From Mycolicibacterium tusciae JS617 (GTDB lineage: Bacteria; Actinomycetota; Actinomycetes; Mycobacteriales; Mycobacteriaceae), in assembly GCF_000243415.2 (NCBI RefSeq), contig NZ_KI912270.1, positions 6,095,837 through 6,159,836 of the forward strand: DNA of 64,000 bases, given 5' to 3'. This document shows, in pieces, positions 42,142 to 52,466 of the stretch. The position numbers and the translations under genes are program-made. Each line of letters begins with the position of its first letter. The first letter of the stretch is position 1. Under the pieces are notes generated by a model. That model was not told where the DNA came from and ran no database searches. It saw only the letters and a list, made by a program, of their open reading frames with translations.

Positions 42142-44558
42142 CCATCGGCGACCGCTCGGTTTTGGATCCGGTCGGGTTCATCGCGGACCTGGTGGTGGCG
42201 GTCGATGACCGGCTTGCACTTGAGCGGGTCAGGTCGGTCGTCACCAGCGTCGCGGGCGGGCGGGCGAAATCGCGGCGTCTGGCAGCGTTTCTCGCCGGGC
42301 GCCCGGCCGTGTTGACCGATGGACGCTCTCCGGCGCCGCGGGCGGTCGGCGACCTGCTGATAGCACTGCGAAAAGCCGGCGCGGAGGTTTCGCCGCCGGT
42401 CTGCGGCGAGTGCGGCAAGCCGATGCGGACCCTGCAGCGTCGTGGTCAGGACTGGTACTGCGGGGCCTGCAGCCTGCGTCCGGCGCCTTGTGTGGCCTGC
42501 GGGCAGCTTCGGCACGTCTCGACGCGTGATCGCGCCGGAGGGCCCCGCTGCGCGCACTGCCCGGATCGCGATGACCGCGATCCGATCTCGGTCATCTGCG
42601 ACGTGGTTGCCCGGCTGGATCCGGCTGTGGACCGCGACCTCATTGCCGGCTCGGTTGGCAGACTTGCGTCTCGGCCCGCGCATCAACGCAGGATCGCGTG
42701 GGCGTTGGAGGCTCAACCCGAATTGCTCACCGGCGCCGGGCATCTCGCCCCTGTCCGCGCGATCATCCCGCTGATCGATGCTCTGCACGCCGCTGGCGTT
42801 GCCGGCATCGTCCGGCCGGCGTGCCCTCTCTGCGGTCGTGTCGTCCGGATCGACAAACCTCTCGACGGGCAGCGTGTCTGCCGCACCTGCATCGCCCACA
42901 CCCGCATCGAAGAATGCGCACGCTGCGGCGCCCGCCGCGAACCGGCCACTCGGGACGAGCACGGCCGACCACTCTGCCCGAACTGTTTGATCACCGACCC
43001 CAACAACCTCGAAGTCTGCCTCAACTGCGGCCGCCGCCGCCCGGTCAACCTGCGGACGCCGGACGGGCCGATCTGCGGCACCTGCCCGGCCTTGCCAACC
43101 GCAACCTGCTCGATCTGCGGTGAGGAACGCCTTGCGGCACCTCGCGAATCACCGGTCGGCCGTGGTGTCCTGCCTGCCAGAGCCGCACGGCCCGATGCTG
43201 TTCCTGCGGACGGAACGCCGCCGTGATCTCGGGCACCCTCACCCATCCGCACTGCCAGGACTGCACCACCCGCGCGGTCTGGCACGACTGCCCAACCTGC
43301 AGCGACCCGTCCCATCCGCACCCCGGCCAATGCGTTCGATGCCGAATCAATCAACGCCTCAACGAGCTCCTCGGCCCGCCCTCGGCAGCACTCCATCCCG
43401 GACTACAGGCGTTGCGGCACAACATCGCTACCGCAGAACACCCCATCACCGCCATGCGATGGCTGAAGAAGAAGTCCGTCGCGCCTGTGCTGGCCGATCT
43501 GGCTGCTGGGCGCCGGGCGTTGACACACGAAGCGCTCGATGAACTGCCCCACAGCCCGCCTCTCGCTCACCTGCGCCAAGTCCTGATCGGCGTCGGCGCG
43601 CTACCACGACGCGATGAACATATGGTCCGCATCGAGCGGCTCATCGACCAGACCCCTGGCCGCGCAAACAAACCCCGAGCAACAGAAGGTGCTGCACCGC
43701 TACACCGTCTGGCACCTGACCCGTCGCCTGCGGCAACGTAACAACGGCCACCCCACCACCATCCAGCAGTTCAACTCAGTGCGCCAACGCATATACGCGG
43801 CCGTCGCCTTCCTGGACTGGCTCACCGAACACCAGCTCACGCTGGGCAGCTGTCAGCACAGCGACCTCGATCGATGGCTCACCGACGCCACCGCGACACA
43901 TCGTGGGGCGGCGGGACACTTCATCCGATGGGCCCATCGGAACAAGCTGACCAGTGTCCGCGTCGGCGCCCACCGCTGGATGGGCCCTACCCGACCCCTC
44001 GATGACCAGCACCGCTGGGACATCGCGCGCCGCCTGTTGCACGACGACAGCCTCAAGCCCGATGACCGGCTGGCCGGTCTGCTCGTTCTGCTTTACGCCC
44101 AGACACCGGCTGCGATCTGCCGGATGACGATCGTCGACGTCGAAACCGAGGTTGATCCGGTCCGGTTGCATCTGGGCAGCTCGCCCATACACCTGCCCGA
44201 ACCCGTCGCCGAGCTGGCCCGATTGGTTGTGTCAAATCGCAAGGGCCACGCGACCATTGGTGCGTTAACTCCCTCGATCTGGCTCTTTCCCGGCGGCCAA
44301 CCCGGTCGGCCCATCAGCACCGGCCAGCTCACTCAGCGGTTGAACCGACTCGGCATCCGCCCCGGGGCTGCTCGCAGCACCGCACTGTTTCAACTCGCCA
44401 CCGAGATCCCGGCAGCAATCCTGGCCCGCACGCTTGGCATTCACACCGACGTCGCTGTTTCCTGGCAACGCCTCTCGGCCGGCGACTGGACGAACTACGC
44501 CGCCCACATCAGCCGACGGCCAAATTCTCTGACCCGCAACACGAAGACGCGTGCATAG
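42138..44558 (+). pseudogene. Zinc-ribbon, recombinase-like partner of J with two frameshifts
   Basis: The first frame (42138 to about 43125) has at least five CxxC pairs (CGECGKPM, CGACSLRP, CPLCGRVV, CARCGARR, CLNCGRRR). The cysteine pattern continues in another frame from about 43125 (WCPACQ, CCSCGRN, CQDC, CPTC) to about 43655. It then returns to the first frame to 44558 with a core-binding-like part (NSVRQRIYAAVAFLDWLTEH) and a recombinase-like end (LARTLGIHTDVAVSWQRL) that lacks the catalytic Arg and Tyr. Two one-base shifts make it a pseudogene unless the reads are wrong. Confidence 0.68.
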
Positions 44559-44748
44559 CCCGGGGTGACGGTGTGAATTGGCTCCATAAGTGGGCGCTCG
44601 CACTGGGTGGGTTGCAAAGCCCGATCCCTCCCAGCCGCCTTGACATCTCAGTAACCTTCGCAGGTCCCCTCCGAGAGCCGTCCCACTTGTTACCTGAACG
44701 CCCTGCCGCCGGTGCGGGGCTGGCCGGCCTCGACGTGGTGAAACGTTT
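44559..44748. other. Boundary between mobile DNA and the chromosomal backbone
   Basis: There is no gene. The stretch joins the end of the J operon (plus strand) to the end of the methyltransferase gene (minus strand). I see no clear terminal repeat for the outermost element. Confidence 0.4.
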
Positions 44749-45402
44749 TCACGCAAGCGGTTTCCGGATGCTCGTGATCACGTAGTTGCCCAGCCGGTTC
44801 CGCTCGGTGTTCACTGGTCGGCTCAGGCCTGCAAGCTCTTCCCAGGCTCGAATCTCCGGGTCGCCGAGCACCGTCGCCCTGCTCATCGACACGGCGAGCG
44901 GGCGGAGCCAGCGACCACGTCTACCCTCGGGAAGGCAGGCGTCCATGATCACCAGGCGTCCCCCTTTGACCAGCGAACCCCACGCGCGCGCCAGCACTAG
45001 GTCACGGTTCGGGATCACCGAGTACGACAGGCTGAACAGAACCGCTTCGAAGCACTCGGCGCTCTCCACTTTCGCGGCGTCCTTCGCGACCACGCTCACA
45101 TTCGCCCAGCCGCGGCGGGTGATCAGGCGGGTGGCGCGCGCGAGCATGCCCGGCGAGATGTCGATGCCCTCGACCAGGCCGGTGGGGCCGACCGCACTTC
45201 GCAGCAGTCCGAGGTTTCGCCCGCTTCCGCATCCGATCTCCAGCACCCGGTCTCCGGGTCTCAACTCGAGGCGGTCGACCGCCCGACGGCGGAACCTCGG
45301 TGGCAGCCAGAACAGCAACTCGATCAGCCGATATGCCCATGCCAGGCGGTCATAGCGGCGCGCGATGAACTCGTGTGAGGGCGATAGGCCCATGACCGAC
45401 AT
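44749..45402 (-). CDS. Class I SAM-dependent methyltransferase, 217 aa
   Basis: Motif I is DRVLEIGCGSGRNLGLL (about residues 50-66), followed by the acidic loop VEGIDISPGML and the motif IV region FEAVLFSLSYSVIPN, so SAM binding is expected. The N-terminal HEFIARRYDRLAWAYRLIE resembles membrane-associated small-molecule (quinone/lipid-type) methyltransferases. The substrate is unknown. Two close ATGs (45402, 45393) are possible starts. It is the first gene of the chromosomal side. Confidence 0.8.
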   Translation of the reverse strand: MSVMGLSPSHEFIARRYDRLAWAYRLIELLFWLPPRFRRRAVDRLELRPGDRVLEIGCGSGRNLGLLRSAVGPTGLVEGIDISPGMLARATRLITRRGWANVSVVAKDAAKVESAECFEAVLFSLSYSVIPNRDLVLARAWGSLVKGGRLVIMDACLPEGRRGRWLRPLAVSMSRATVLGDPEIRAWEELAGLSRPVNTERNRLGNYVITSIRKPLA

Positions 45403-45755
45403 GCTTACACGTCGACAGGTACAGCGAGGCGATGGACCTCAGCTTGCCGCGGGGCGTGCTGGGGTCCCGACGCATTCGGACAGTTTCAATATCCGACGTC
45501 ACCATTTCACACTTCCGACACCACCGCATGACACGCAGTGGATGCGCTGGCCGAGCAGCTCGGCGTCCTCCACATCTGAGCGCGTTGCTATCCGCGTTGC
45601 TATCCAAGGCCATTTCAACTGAATCGAGGTGGCTTCGGATTCCTCCGAAACCGCCCCTGAACTGCCAGTTCTCTGGTCGGGCTGACAGGAGCCGCCGGCG
45701 CGACCGCCTCGTACCTCGCCGGGCGCTTCGGCTCCCGGCATCATGTCGTCCGCCC
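45403..45755. other. Gene-free region between methyltransferase and tRNA-Pro
   Basis: These 353 bp contain no convincing gene. A tandem GTTGCTATCC pair lies near 45587-45606. A 17-bp copy of the tRNA-Pro 3' end is at 45674-45690 and is listed separately. Confidence 0.45.
45674..45690 (-). repeat. 17-bp duplicate of the tRNA-Pro 3' end
   Basis: The string TGGTCGGGCTGACAGGA is identical to 45797-45813, the CCA end and acceptor/T-stem of tRNA-Pro. A short duplicate of a tRNA 3' end 107 bp away may be the remnant of a past integration event. Confidence 0.5.
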
Positions 45756-45796
45756 AAAAGAAAACCCGCTCGGCTGACGCCGGCGGGTTTTCTTTT
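45756..45796 (-). terminator. Intrinsic terminator of tRNA-Pro
   Basis: Perfect 14-bp arms AAAAGAAAACCCGC and GCGGGTTTTCTTTT flank a 13-base loop directly after the tRNA 3' end. On the minus strand the stem ends in TTTTCTTTT, a classic rho-independent terminator. The A/T symmetry makes it bidirectional. Confidence 0.9.
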
Positions 45797-45873
<77 letters not shown>

Positions 45874-45949
45874 CGGCGCTGCCGGGATCGCCGGCAGCAG
45901 GTCGAAAGCCTACCGCAGCGACCCATACCGAACTAAACCGCAGGCGGTT

Positions 45950-46717
45950 CTAAATGGTCAGCAACCGCCACAGCCCGATCAGGCCGACCACGACGATCAC
46001 CGCACGCAGTGCATTCGGCGACAACCGCCGCCCGTAGTGCGCGCCGAGGAACCCGCCGATCATCGAACCCACCGCGATCAGCCCCGCGGCCGGCCAGCTG
46101 ATGCGGTCAAACGCGACGACGGTGTACGCCACTGCGGCAACGATATTCACCACCAGCGACAGCAGATTCTTGGCCGCGTTCATCCGTTGCATATCCTCGG
46201 GAAGCAACGCGCCCATCGCGGCGATCAGCATGATTCCCTGCGCCGCGGTGAAGTATCCACCGTATATGCCGACCGCGAACGTCGTGACGACAAGCATCAC
46301 CATCTTGGAAGGCGACACATGCTGCGCGGATTCCCCGGCCGCCTGCGATCGCCTGCGGGCCCAGTCCTGAATCCGCGGTCCGACCACCACCAGCACCAGC
46401 GCAAGGATCAGCAGCACTGGCACAATCTGCTGGAACACCTTCTCCGGCAGGTGCATCAGCAGCCACGCGCCCAGTCCTGCGCCTACGAAGGACGCGGGAA
46501 GCTGCCACCTCAGCCGATTCCACTGGCCGCGCAGTTCGCGCCGGTACCCCCAGGTTCCCGACGCGCTTCCCGCGACCAGGCCGACGGCATTGGACATCGT
46601 CGACGTGACCGGCGGATAGCCCAGCGCGACCAGTGTGGGGAACGTGATGAGGGTTCCTGATCCGACGACCGCGTTGATCGCGCCTGCCCCGACGCCAGCC
46701 AGGGCGATCAGGATCAT
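45950..46717 (-). CDS. TSUP family (TauE/SafE) permease, 255 aa
   Basis: This is an integral membrane protein with about eight hydrophobic segments, beginning ILIALAGVGAGAINAVVGSG. The glycine-rich repeat GAINAVVGSGTLITFP and its second-half counterpart GIYGGYFTAAQGIMLI are the two inverted-repeat motifs of the family, which moves sulfite, sulfoacetate or other organosulfur anions. The start ATG 46717 is preferred; GTG 46732 is an alternative and no strong ribosome site helps. A second TSUP gene lies directly upstream. Confidence 0.85.
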   Translation of the reverse strand: MILIALAGVGAGAINAVVGSGTLITFPTLVALGYPPVTSTMSNAVGLVAGSASGTWGYRRELRGQWNRLRWQLPASFVGAGLGAWLLMHLPEKVFQQIVPVLLILALVLVVVGPRIQDWARRRSQAAGESAQHVSPSKMVMLVVTTFAVGIYGGYFTAAQGIMLIAAMGALLPEDMQRMNAAKNLLSLVVNIVAAVAYTVVAFDRISWPAAGLIAVGSMIGGFLGAHYGRRLSPNALRAVIVVVGLIGLWRLLTI

Positions 46718-46834
46718 GTCGACAACGGGCACTTGACCAACGATATCCGGCCGCAAACAGCTGACGGTTCCCGCGACTGGTGGGGTTCCGCACACGACCC
46801 GGTGCCCCATCCTCGGCGCTTCAGCGCCCGCGAT

Positions 46835-47785
46835 TCAATGCCTGGTCCGCGCCTCGTCGGCCGGAGCCTCGTCCGCTGTCTCTGCTTCTGCGACCTCGGC
46901 CTCGAGTTCGGCGGGCACGAAGGCGGGTGCCTTCGACAGCTTCCAGGCGAGGTAGACGAACGTCCCCCATGCCACCACGATGCCGGCGTAGATCAGCGTC
47001 GACCACGGCGACGTGATACCGAAGTACTTCACCAGCTTCTGCGAGTTGGTCAGCACGATCACCCCGCCGACGGCCGTGCCGAGCAGCGCGGGGCTGACCC
47101 GGCTTACCAACCACGCCGCGAACGGCGCGGCGACCACTCCACCCAGCGCCAGCCCGAGCACGATCGGCAGGTTGTCGAGGAACTCCTCGCGCAACCCGAT
47201 CAGGAATCCCACCGACGCGGACACCGCGACGAGGAACTCCGATGCGCTCACCGATCCGATGACCGTCCTCGGCGCCGTCTTGCCCTGCGACAGCAGGGTG
47301 CTGGTGGTCACCGGACCCCAACCGCCGCCGCCGGACGCGTCGATGAATCCGCCGAAAAGTCCGAGGGGCGTAAGGAACTTGGCGCTGAGCTTGCTGCCTC
47401 CGCCGGTGACGGCCGGCGGTGTACGCAGCGAAAAGCGCTGCAGCACATATACCCCGATGGCCAGCAGGATCGCGGCCATCAACGGTGCTGCGTGCTCCGT
47501 CGACAACGAGGACAGGACCGTCGCACCGAGGAACGCGCCGACTGCGCCGGGCGCACCCAGCTTCGCCACGATCGTCCAGTCGATGTTCTTGAACTTCCAG
47601 TGCGACAAGCCGGAGGCGAAAGTGGTACCGACCTCAGCAAGATGGACTGCCGCGCTGGCTTGCGCCGACGCGACACCGCTGAGCACGAGAAGTGTTGACG
47701 CAGTGACCCCGAAAGCCATGCCGAGCGCACCATCGACAAGCTGTGCACCGACGCCAACGAGCGTGAAAATCAGGAGCGAACGCAT
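46835..47785 (-). CDS. TSUP family (TauE/SafE) permease with C-terminal acidic tail, 316 aa
   Basis: The first family motif is GAQLVDGALGMAFGV and the second FGGFIDASGGGGWGPV, with around eight membrane segments between SLLIFTLVGVG and VAWGTFVYLAW. The last 35 residues form an acidic cytoplasmic tail (ELEAEVAEAETADEAPADE). Two paralogous TSUP genes in a row suggest cooperation or related substrates such as sulfite. A leader hairpin lies 45-80 bp upstream of the ATG at 47785. Confidence 0.87.
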   Translation of the reverse strand: MRSLLIFTLVGVGAQLVDGALGMAFGVTASTLLVLSGVASAQASAAVHLAEVGTTFASGLSHWKFKNIDWTIVAKLGAPGAVGAFLGATVLSSLSTEHAAPLMAAILLAIGVYVLQRFSLRTPPAVTGGGSKLSAKFLTPLGLFGGFIDASGGGGWGPVTTSTLLSQGKTAPRTVIGSVSASEFLVAVSASVGFLIGLREEFLDNLPIVLGLALGGVVAAPFAAWLVSRVSPALLGTAVGGVIVLTNSQKLVKYFGITSPWSTLIYAGIVVAWGTFVYLAWKLSKAPAFVPAELEAEVAEAETADEAPADEARTRH

Positions 47786-47828
47786 GAGAAGGGCTGCTTT
47801 CGGATGAGGCGCCTGCCGGCGACCAGGT

Positions 47829-47864
47829 CTGTTGTCGGACGCGTATCAGGGACGCGGACAACAG
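47829..47864 (-). promoter_or_regulatory. Hairpin in the leader of the TSUP genes
   Basis: CTGTTGTC (47829-47836) pairs with GACAACAG (47857-47864), with an inner GCGT/ACGC pair. It lies in the 5' untranslated region of the permease gene. It may be an attenuator or RNA regulatory element; no known riboswitch consensus is recognised. Confidence 0.4.
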
Positions 47865-47999
47865 CGTCGGTCGACTCCGATCACCGGGGGAAGGCTACCC
47901 GCGACGGAGCGTCGGAAGCAGTGTTGCGCTCACGGTGATTCTGAAGGAATTCGGTGCCCAGACAACCGCTCATCGACCGTGTGAGCACCGAAATCGCAC

Positions 48000-49403
48000 C
48001 TAACGAGACCGTGTCCCGCGCTTCTCCCGCACCCGGACATTGATCCGGATCGGACTGCCTTCGAATCCGAACGTCTCACGCAACCGGCGCTCCAAAAAGC
48101 GCCGGTAGCCGGCCTCGAGGAAACCGGAGGTGAACAGCACAAACGTCGGCGGACGCGCGGTCGCTTGGGTGGCGAACAGAATCCTTGGCTGCTTACCGCC
48201 GCGCACCGGCGGCGGGGTGGCGGCCACGATCTCCTTGAAGAACGTGTTCAGCCGACCCGTGGACACCCGGGTGTCCCACGATCCCAGCGCCGTCTCCAGT
48301 GCCGGCACCAGCTTCTGCACCGCCCTGCCGGTCATCGCCGAGATGTTGACCCGGGGCGCCCACTTGAGGTTGGCGAGCTCCCGGTCGATCTCTTTCTCCA
48401 ACAGGTAGTGGCGGTCCTCGTCGACCAGATCCCACTTGTTGAACGCGAGCACCAACGCCCGGCCGGCCTCGATCACCATCGCCAGCACGCGCTGGTCCTG
48501 CTCGGTCAGCGGCTGCGACGCATCGATCAACACGATCGCCACCTCCGCGGCATCGATCGCGCCGTGCGTACGCACCGAGGCGTAGAACTCATGCCCGCTG
48601 GCCTGACCCACCTTGCGCCGCAGGCCGGCCGTGTCGACGAATCGCCAGAGCTTGCCGTTCATCTCGATCAGCGAGTCGACCGGATCCACGGTCGTGCCGG
48701 CAACATCATGGACCACCGAACGTTCTTCTGCGGCAAGGCGGTTCAACAGCGAGCTCTTGCCGACATTCGGCTTGCCCACCAGCGCGACGCGGCGAGGGCC
48801 TCCCCCGCCCGACGACATCTCGGACACCGTCGGCATGACGTCGATCAACTGGTCGAGCAGGTCGGCCACTCCGCGGCCGTGTATCGCGCTGACAGGATGC
48901 GGTTCCCCCAGCCCCAGCGACCACAACTCTGAGGCTTCGGCTTCTCCTCGCTCCGAGTCAACCTTGTTGGCCGCCAAGAACACCGGCTTGCCCGACCGCT
49001 GCAGCAGCTTGGCTGCCGCCTCGTCGGCCGTCGTCGCCCCCACCACCGCGTCGACCACGAAGATGATTGCGTCGGCGGTACGCATCGCGACCGACGCCTG
49101 CTCGGCAACCAGCCGTTGCAAGCCCTCGGCGTCGGGCTCCCAACCCCCGGTGTCCTGCACGACGAAGCGCCGTCCCAGCCAGTTCGCGTCGTAGGACACC
49201 CGATCCCGCGTCACACCCGGAACGTCCTGCACCACCGCCTCGCGGCGCCCCAGGATCCGGTTGACCAGCGTCGACTTACCGACGTTCGGCCGCCCGACGA
49301 CTGCCACCACCGGCGGCGGCGCGGCGGCCTCCTCGATCGCCTCTGCGACGTCCTCTGCCCCGAGCTCCCAGTCGCTCTCGTCGGCCCACGTACCGTCCGT
49401 CAT
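48000..49403 (-). CDS. der: Ribosome-associated GTPase Der (EngA), 467 aa
   Basis: Two GTPase domains lie in tandem: G1 in [15 protein letters not shown] (about 35-50) and again in [14 protein letters not shown] (about 209-222). G3 motifs are VVQDTGGWE and FVDTAGLRR, and G4 motifs are ANKVDS and [10 protein letters not shown]-terminal KH-like domain ([12 protein letters not shown] ... [19 protein letters not shown]) binds the 50S subunit. Der is essential for large-subunit assembly. The start overlaps the stop of cmk by four bases. Confidence 0.96.
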   Translation of the reverse strand: MTDGTWADESDWELGAEDVAEAIEEAAAPPPVVAVVGRPNVGKSTLVNRILGRREAVVQDVPGVTRDRVSYDANWLGRRFVVQDTGGWEPDAEGLQRLVAEQASVAMRTADAIIFVVDAVVGATTADEAAAKLLQRSGKPVFLAANKVDSERGEAEASELWSLGLGEPHPVSAIHGRGVADLLDQLIDVMPTVSEMSSGGGGPRRVALVGKPNVGKSSLLNRLAAEERSVVHDVAGTTVDPVDSLIEMNGKLWRFVDTAGLRRKVGQASGHEFYASVRTHGAIDAAEVAIVLIDASQPLTEQDQRVLAMVIEAGRALVLAFNKWDLVDEDRHYLLEKEIDRELANLKWAPRVNISAMTGRAVQKLVPALETALGSWDTRVSTGRLNTFFKEIVAATPPPVRGGKQPRILFATQATARPPTFVLFTSGFLEAGYRRFLERRLRETFGFEGSPIRINVRVREKRGTRSR

Positions 49404-50086
49404 CTCGAGACACCGGCGCGCTGCTGGGCAAGGTCGGTCAGGTGCGCGATCACCTGTGATTCGGTCATGTCACTGGTGTCCACCACCACAGCATCGTCGG
49501 CGGCGCGCAGCGGCGATACCGCACGAGTCGAGTCCAGATGATCGCGCCGCTTCACATCGGCCAGCACCATCTCGTAGTCGTCGTCGCGGCCGGTAGCGAC
49601 ATTCTGGTCGTTACGTCGCCGTGCCCGCTCTTCGGCCGACGCCGTGAGAAAGATCTTCAGATCCGCATCGGGCAGCACGACTGTGCCGATGTCGCGGCCC
49701 TCGACGACGACGCTGCCCGGTCCCGCCGCAAGCTCACGCTGAAGCCCGACCAGCCGCGCCCGCACCGCAGGCACCGCTGATACCGCGGACACCGCCCTGG
49801 TCACCTCGCCGCCACGGATCTCACGCGAAACATCCTCAGCGTCAAGGTAAGCCTTGTCCTCATCGGGGTCGTCACCAACCGACAACGGTACATTCGCCGC
49901 CGCCAACTCGATCGCCGGCGTGTCGGCCAGGTCGACGCCCGCCCGCACCACCGCCAGAGTGACGATACGGTACATGGCGCCGGTGTCCAGATAGCGCGCA
50001 CTCAGCGACCGCGCCAAACCCCTTGACACCGAGGACTTTCCCGTCCCGGCAGGTCCGTCGACGGCGATCACCAGCGACGTGCTCAC
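49400..50086 (-). CDS. cmk: Cytidylate kinase, 228 aa
   Basis: The P-loop [20 protein letters not shown] is at the N-terminus. [15 protein letters not shown] and [21 protein letters not shown] give the CMP-binding and LID-adjacent parts, and SAEERARRR the phosphate-contacting arginines. The enzyme phosphorylates CMP and dCMP. It overlaps rluB upstream and der downstream by four bases each, the usual scpA-scpB-rluB-cmk-der transcription unit. Confidence 0.95.
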   Translation of the reverse strand: MSTSLVIAVDGPAGTGKSSVSRGLARSLSARYLDTGAMYRIVTLAVVRAGVDLADTPAIELAAANVPLSVGDDPDEDKAYLDAEDVSREIRGGEVTRAVSAVSAVPAVRARLVGLQRELAAGPGSVVVEGRDIGTVVLPDADLKIFLTASAEERARRRNDQNVATGRDDDYEMVLADVKRRDHLDSTRAVSPLRAADDAVVVDTSDMTESQVIAHLTDLAQQRAGVSR

Positions 50087-50826
50087 ATGCCCACCGCCTT
50101 GTACAACGTACCGATCTCCTTTTGGGTAAGCACCCGGATGCTGCCCGGCCGCTGATCGCCCAACGACACCGGGCCGATATCAGTGCGCACCAACTCTTTC
50201 ACCGGAAACCCGACGGCGGCCAGCATCCGTCGCACGATCCGCTTGCGGCCCTCGTGGAGCGTCACCCGCACCAGCGTCTTACCCGGCACGGTGTCCACCA
50301 CCGCGAAGTCGTCGAGATGGGCGGGGCCGTCGTCCAGCTCGATCCCGTCGCGCAGCTTGCGGCCCAGCCCGCGTGGCACTGCGCCGAGCACCGTCGCCAA
50401 GTAGGTCTTGGGCACCTCGTAGGACGGATGCATCAGGCGGTGCGCCAACTCGCCGTCGTTGGTCAACAACAGCAGGCCTTCGGTGTCGGCATCCAGACGC
50501 CCGACGTGAAACAGCTTCTTATTGCCGCGAACCCGGTGCTCGACCAGGTCCCCCACACACGGGCGACCCTTATCGTCGGACATCGTGGAGTGCATTCCCT
50601 TGGGCTTGTTGATCGCCAGATGCACCAGCGTGTCATCGACGGTCACCCGTGCGCCGTCGACCCGGATCACGGAGACGTCAGGGTCAACGCGGGTGCCCAA
50701 CTCGGTCACTATCCGATCGTCGACCTCAACGCGGCCGTCGAGAATCATCTTCTCGGCCACCCGGCGCGACGCAATTCCGGCCTGCGACAACACCTTCTGT
50801 AGCCGCACACCCTCGGAGTCAGCCAT
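50083..50826 (-). CDS. rluB: RluB-type 23S rRNA pseudouridine synthase, 247 aa
   Basis: An S4 RNA-binding domain ([21 protein letters not shown], residues about 7-60) precedes the catalytic domain. The nucleophile Asp is in [22 protein letters not shown]. The RluB/E/F subfamily acts on 23S or 16S rRNA; RluB is chosen from the synteny next to scpB. The start lies eight bases inside scpB. Confidence 0.92.
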   Translation of the reverse strand: MADSEGVRLQKVLSQAGIASRRVAEKMILDGRVEVDDRIVTELGTRVDPDVSVIRVDGARVTVDDTLVHLAINKPKGMHSTMSDDKGRPCVGDLVEHRVRGNKKLFHVGRLDADTEGLLLLTNDGELAHRLMHPSYEVPKTYLATVLGAVPRGLGRKLRDGIELDDGPAHLDDFAVVDTVPGKTLVRVTLHEGRKRIVRRMLAAVGFPVKELVRTDIGPVSLGDQRPGSIRVLTQKEIGTLYKAVGM

Positions 50827-51622
50827 CTGCGTCTTGATCCACGTTGAAGTTCATCGGCGCTTCTGCGGCCGGCGCGGCACTGAGTTTCATGAAACGTGGC
50901 TCTTCGCTGAGCGTTTCGCTGAGATCATCGATCACGTCGACGTCAGGAAGCAGTGGCGCGATGTCCGGAAGGTCCGCCAACGATGTCAAGCCGAGCCTCT
51001 CGAGGAACAGTTCGGTGGTCGCGAACGTCACCGCGCCGGAGTCCGGGTCGACGCCCGCCTCGGTGACCAGCCCGCGCGCCAGCAGAGTCCGGATGACCGC
51101 GTCGACGTTGACACCGCGCACGGCGCTGACGCGCGCCCGCGTGACGGGCTGACGGTAGGCCACCACGGCCAGCGTCTCGAGCGCCGCACGCGTCAGCTTG
51201 GAGCGCGCTCCGTCGAGCAGCAGGCGCTCCACGTAGGGCGCGAACCGCGCCCGGGTGTACATCCGCCAGCCGCCGCCGGCTTCGCGCAGATCGATACCGC
51301 TGTCACGGGCCTTGAGCTCCTCGGCCATCAGCGCCAGCTTGGCTCCCACCCGGTAGCCGGGCTGCTCGGTCGCGGAGGCGAGCTGGTCGACCGTCACCGG
51401 CGTATCCACCACCAACAGCAGCGCCTCCAGCACCGCGCCGAGCTCGGAGTCCTCCAACTCCGGCGCGTTGGCGACATCCCCGATGTTGATGCCCAAACCG
51501 AAACCTGAGTCGAGATCGGTGTCATCGTCGGTCTGCTCGTCGAGGTCTGCCGGGACGTCGTTCTCCCGTGGCGTCTCGGCCGCGGCGTCGGTCCAGACGT
51601 CCGTTCCGATGTTGTCACTCAT
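50819..51622 (-). CDS. scpB: Segregation and condensation protein B, 267 aa
   Basis: Two winged-helix domains are seen: LEALLLVVDTPVTVDQLASATEQPG and LTRAALETLAVVAYRQPVTRARVSAVRGVNVDAVIRTLLARGL, the latter highly typical of ScpB. It acts as a dimer on the ScpA kleisin in the SMC condensin complex. The ATG at 51622 (MSDNIGTDVWTD) is chosen; it overlaps the end of scpA by eight bases. The extended acidic N-terminus is typical of actinobacteria. Confidence 0.93.
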   Translation of the reverse strand: MSDNIGTDVWTDAAAETPRENDVPADLDEQTDDDTDLDSGFGLGINIGDVANAPELEDSELGAVLEALLLVVDTPVTVDQLASATEQPGYRVGAKLALMAEELKARDSGIDLREAGGGWRMYTRARFAPYVERLLLDGARSKLTRAALETLAVVAYRQPVTRARVSAVRGVNVDAVIRTLLARGLVTEAGVDPDSGAVTFATTELFLERLGLTSLADLPDIAPLLPDVDVIDDLSETLSEEPRFMKLSAAPAAEAPMNFNVDQDADG

Positions 51623-52466
51623 AGTGGTCTTCTTCCACCGCAAGGTGTTGATGGTTGGGCCGTTCGCCGGTCCACGAAATCTGGAGTACACCAAGCGCTT
51701 CTGGTTGTTCGAATGCTACTGCCCTCGCCCGGTACAGCTCGAGCAGCGCCAGGAATCGGCCGACGATCTCGATCGGTGCCTGGCAGTCGGCCACCAGGTC
51801 GCGGAACGACGCCCATTGGCCGATCCCGCGACTTTCGAGCAGCGCCATCAGATTACTGACCTGCTCAGGCACCGATACCGCCGCCTCGTGCAGGTGCTCG
51901 AGCCCGATGGTCGGCACCGGACGCGGTGTGAACGCCGCCGCCGCGATCTGGGCGAACGCTTCGGCATCGACGCCGATCATGACCTCGGGCAAAAGCTCCT
52001 GGTAGCGCTCGTCGAGCCCGACCGCCCGCGGATAACTACGCAGCGCGGCGGCCTCGAGTTCGGCGAACAAATCCGCGACATGCTTAAACGCCCGGTACTG
52101 GAGCAGCCGGGCGAACAGCAGGTCGCGCACCTCTAGCAGCGCCAGATCCTCCTCGTCGTGCACCTCGCCGGCAGGTAGCAGCCGGGCCGCCTTGAGATCG
52201 AGCAGCGTCGCGGCGATCACCAGGAATGTGGTGGTCTCTTCGAGTTCGAGTTGGCGGCCGATCTCCTTGGTGTAGGCGATGAAGTCGTCGGTCACTTGGT
52301 GCAGCGCCACCTCGGTGACATCGAGCCGGTGCGCGAAGATCAGCTGCAGCAGCAGGTCGAACGGACCCTCGAAATTGCTGAGCCGAACCTGGAAGCCCTG
52401 CTGCGACTGGTCTGAATCAGATGTCGCAGTTTCGTCGGCGCTGGCCTCGGTCACTGCCTCGATCAC
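51615..52466 (-). CDS. scpA: Segregation and condensation protein A, 283 aa
   Basis: The kleisin N-terminus is FQVRLSNFEGPFDLLLQLI, followed by HRLDVTEVALHQVTDDFIAY. The C-terminal winged helix includes FLALLELYRARAVAFEQPEALG. ScpA bridges SMC heads. The GTG at 52466 overlaps the parA stop (GTGA) and is preferred to the longer frame inside parA. Confidence 0.94.
   Translation of the reverse strand: MIEAVTEASADETATSDSDQSQQGFQVRLSNFEGPFDLLLQLIFAHRLDVTEVALHQVTDDFIAYTKEIGRQLELEETTTFLVIAATLLDLKAARLLPAGEVHDEEDLALLEVRDLLFARLLQYRAFKHVADLFAELEAAALRSYPRAVGLDERYQELLPEVMIGVDAEAFAQIAAAAFTPRPVPTIGLEHLHEAAVSVPEQVSNLMALLESRGIGQWASFRDLVADCQAPIEIVGRFLALLELYRARAVAFEQPEALGVLQISWTGERPNHQHLAVEEDHYE

Noticed and set aside
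47786..47930. A known SAM or cobalamin riboswitch before the TSUP genes.
   Set aside because: No consensus elements of these riboswitches are visible; only a simple nested hairpin.
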